NCBI GenBank assembly: GCA_024691065.1 | Contig: JAILOA010000239.1 | Coordinates: 1 to 5,695, forward strand | Reading direction: 5' to 3' | DNA from: Lachnospiraceae bacterium | GTDB taxonomy: Bacteria > Bacillota > Clostridia > Lachnospirales > Lachnospiraceae | Length of the DNA: 5,695 nucleotides | Shown here: positions 5,204 through 5,695 of the stretch, in pieces | Layout of the letters: each line of letters begins with the position of its first letter | How positions within the stretch are numbered: position 1 is the stretch's first letter | Translations under genes and position numbers: made by a program | The notes under the pieces: model-generated | Database searches by the model: none | Told to the model about the DNA's origin: nothing | Seen by the model: only the letters and a program-made list of their open reading frames with translations

Positions 5204-5254
5204 GATTTATGTGCATTGAAGATTTATGTTCGTTGCTGATATTAGATCGTTTTA
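5204..5254. repeat. Short 17-bp tandem repeat upstream of the ABC operon
   Basis: GATTTATGTGCATTGAA (5204-5220) and GATTTATGTTCGTTGCT (5221-5237) differ at four positions. A third, poorer unit (GATATTAGATCGTTTTA) follows at 5238-5254. It lies upstream of the candidate operon promoter. Its role is unknown. Confidence 0.55.
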
Positions 5255-5310
5255 AGATAATTATTATGTTTAATGTGAAGTTTCTGAATGTATTTTAATT
5301 ATAAAAATGC

Positions 5311-5366
5311 AAAAAAATGGGGTCCTGAATTTTGTGGGTTTAGTCCAAAATTCAGGGCCCTATTTT
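5311..5366. terminator. Long bidirectional intrinsic terminator
   Basis: Arms 5314-5333 and 5347-5366 pair over 20 positions around a 13-nt loop. The core is GGGTCCTGAATTTT with AAAATTCAGGGCCC. Two positions are G-U in rightward RNA and A-C mismatches in leftward RNA. The leftward transcript ends in a T7 run (5317-5311), while the rightward one has T-rich but interrupted sequence after the stem. It separates the ABC promoter region from the right-hand part and would end the putative leftward RNA starting near 5638. Confidence 0.75.
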
Positions 5367-5510
5367 CCTTTTTGTGTTATAAAAAGCTAGTTTAAGATGT
5401 TGTTCACAATTACAATCTCACTAATTGGGGTTTGGAGACTATAAAAATGAGGTGTCCAAATAACCTTATCATAAAAGGAGGTCAAGGCTATAAGGACTAA
5501 ATATACATGC

Positions 5511-5541
5511 ATAATCCAATAATTGGGGTAATGGATTATGT
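5511..5541. other. Perfect 9-bp hairpin with AATTGGGG/CCCCAATT loop
   Basis: CATAATCCA (5511-5519) pairs with TGGATTATG (5533-5541) around a 13-nt loop carrying TAATTGGGGT. The same 10-base loop motif recurs at 5423-5432 between TCTC and GAGA. The loop is conserved while the stem sequence differs, which suggests the loop is the functional part. Confidence 0.65.
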
Positions 5542-5564
5542 GGGTAAACAAATAAACTAAGAGC

Positions 5565-5601
5565 TAATGAAACAATTTGTTTAACAAGTTGTTTTATTAG
5601 T
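5565..5601 (+). other. 17-bp AT-rich hairpin
   Basis: CTAATGAAACAATTTGT (5565-5581) pairs with ACAAGTTGTTTTATTAG (5585-5601) around a TTA loop. All 17 positions pair in rightward RNA, two of them as G-U. In leftward RNA those two are A-C mismatches. No T-run follows on either strand, so it is not a standard terminator. Confidence 0.65.
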
Positions 5602-5671
5602 AATATACCAAGTAATATAATTTGTAAGTCGTTTCGATTTTGTAATTATACCAAATAATAATTTATAAATC
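5602..5671 (-). repeat. Two ~29-bp direct repeats 42 bp apart, each with an extended -10 box
   Basis: Segments 5602-5631 and 5643-5671 are similar. On the minus strand both read AAATTAT, then TTGGTATA or TTGGTATAAT, then TTA. The right copy is the promoter at 5645-5673. The left copy has TTGGTATATT but no matching -35 box, so it looks like a decayed or weaker duplicate promoter. Confidence 0.5.
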
Positions 5672-5673
5672 AA
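5645..5673 (-). promoter_or_regulatory. Leftward sigma-A promoter with extended -10
   Basis: On the minus strand TTGATT (5673-5668), a 17-bp spacer and a perfect TATAAT (5650-5645) preceded by TGG, giving an extended -10. Transcription should start near 5638 and run toward the hairpins and the terminator at 5311-5366. No protein-coding gene lies in that interval. Confidence 0.6.
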
Positions 5674-5695
5674 CCTTTTTTTAATATTTTTTGTA

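Larger units (their letters stand above)
5311..5638 (-). ncRNA. Putative leftward small RNA with C-rich hairpin loops
   Basis: This stretch has no credible protein gene but has the outline of an RNA gene: a strong leftward promoter (5645-5673), about 330 nt of hairpin-rich sequence and a terminator with T7. On the minus strand ACCCCAATTA occurs twice in loops (5530-5521 and 5432-5423). One stem is perfect (CATAATCCA 5541-5533 with TGGATTATG 5519-5511), the other short (TCTC/GAGA). A GACCTCCTTTT segment (5484-5474) could pair with ribosome binding sites. C-rich unpaired loops are a known targeting feature of Gram-positive small RNAs such as RsaE and LhrC. A weakness is that the hairpin at 5565-5601 and the terminator stem pair slightly better as rightward RNA. 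I recognise no known family. Confidence 0.35.

Noticed and set aside
5397..5561. Three tiny rightward ORFs (MLFTITISLIGVWRL, MRCPNNLIIKGGQGYKD, MHNPIIGVMDYVGKQIN)
   Set aside because: They have 15-17 codons. Only the second has a suitably spaced GGAG site; the shared IGV comes from the repeated loop motif. The AAAGGAGG at 5475-5482 is 25 bases from the next ATG. Not enough to call peptides.

Overview
The window looks like an accessory stretch of an AT-rich Bacillota chromosome, most likely a Clostridia member (perhaps Lachnospiraceae). The grounds are strong AGGAGG-type ribosome binding sites, very AT-rich intergenic DNA against more balanced coding DNA, and protein relatives typical of that phylum. 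The genus is a guess. All genes I can support lie on the minus strand.

Left part (1-970): a 45-bp tandem array enters from the left edge (1-276). Next is a small XRE/HTH_3 repressor gene (323-538, or to 574), then a second, degenerate ~37-bp tandem array (629-809). Beyond that lies a control region (828-940). It holds one diverged, inverted copy of the 45-bp unit, three evenly phased TGACAA-N6-TTGTCA operator-like palindromes, and a near-consensus leftward promoter (TTGACA-N17-TATTAT) whose spacer is occupied by the perfect palindrome. I read this as an autorepressed regulator with an unusually long, repeat-filled leader. The link between repressor and operators is inference.

Middle (971-1454): no intact gene. 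It holds a start-less 46-codon open stretch that may be a gene remnant, a good leftward terminator (1144-1179), a run of hairpins ending in a rightward terminator-like stem (1292-1361), and a decayed duplicate of the 3' end of the adjacent ABC gene (1387-1430).

ABC operon (1455-5062): two half-transporter genes of the ABC exporter family, the upstream one at 3329-5062 and the downstream one at 1455-3233. Their nucleotide-binding motifs are complementary. The first has a canonical LSGGQ but Asp in place of the catalytic Glu and Tyr in place of the switch His. The second has an intact Glu and His but LSAGQ in place of LSGGQ. Together they should form a heterodimeric exporter with one degenerate and one competent ATP site. 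The ribosome binding site of the second gene sits in the loop of a 7-bp hairpin, and both genes carry a duplicated copy of their own 3' end just downstream.

Right part (5063-5695): a candidate operon promoter overlapping an AAACGTTT inverted repeat, a 17-bp tandem repeat, a long bidirectional terminator (5311-5366), and about 330 bases with no credible protein gene. That last stretch has a strong leftward promoter at its right end and several hairpins, and fits a previously unlabelled small RNA with C-rich loops.
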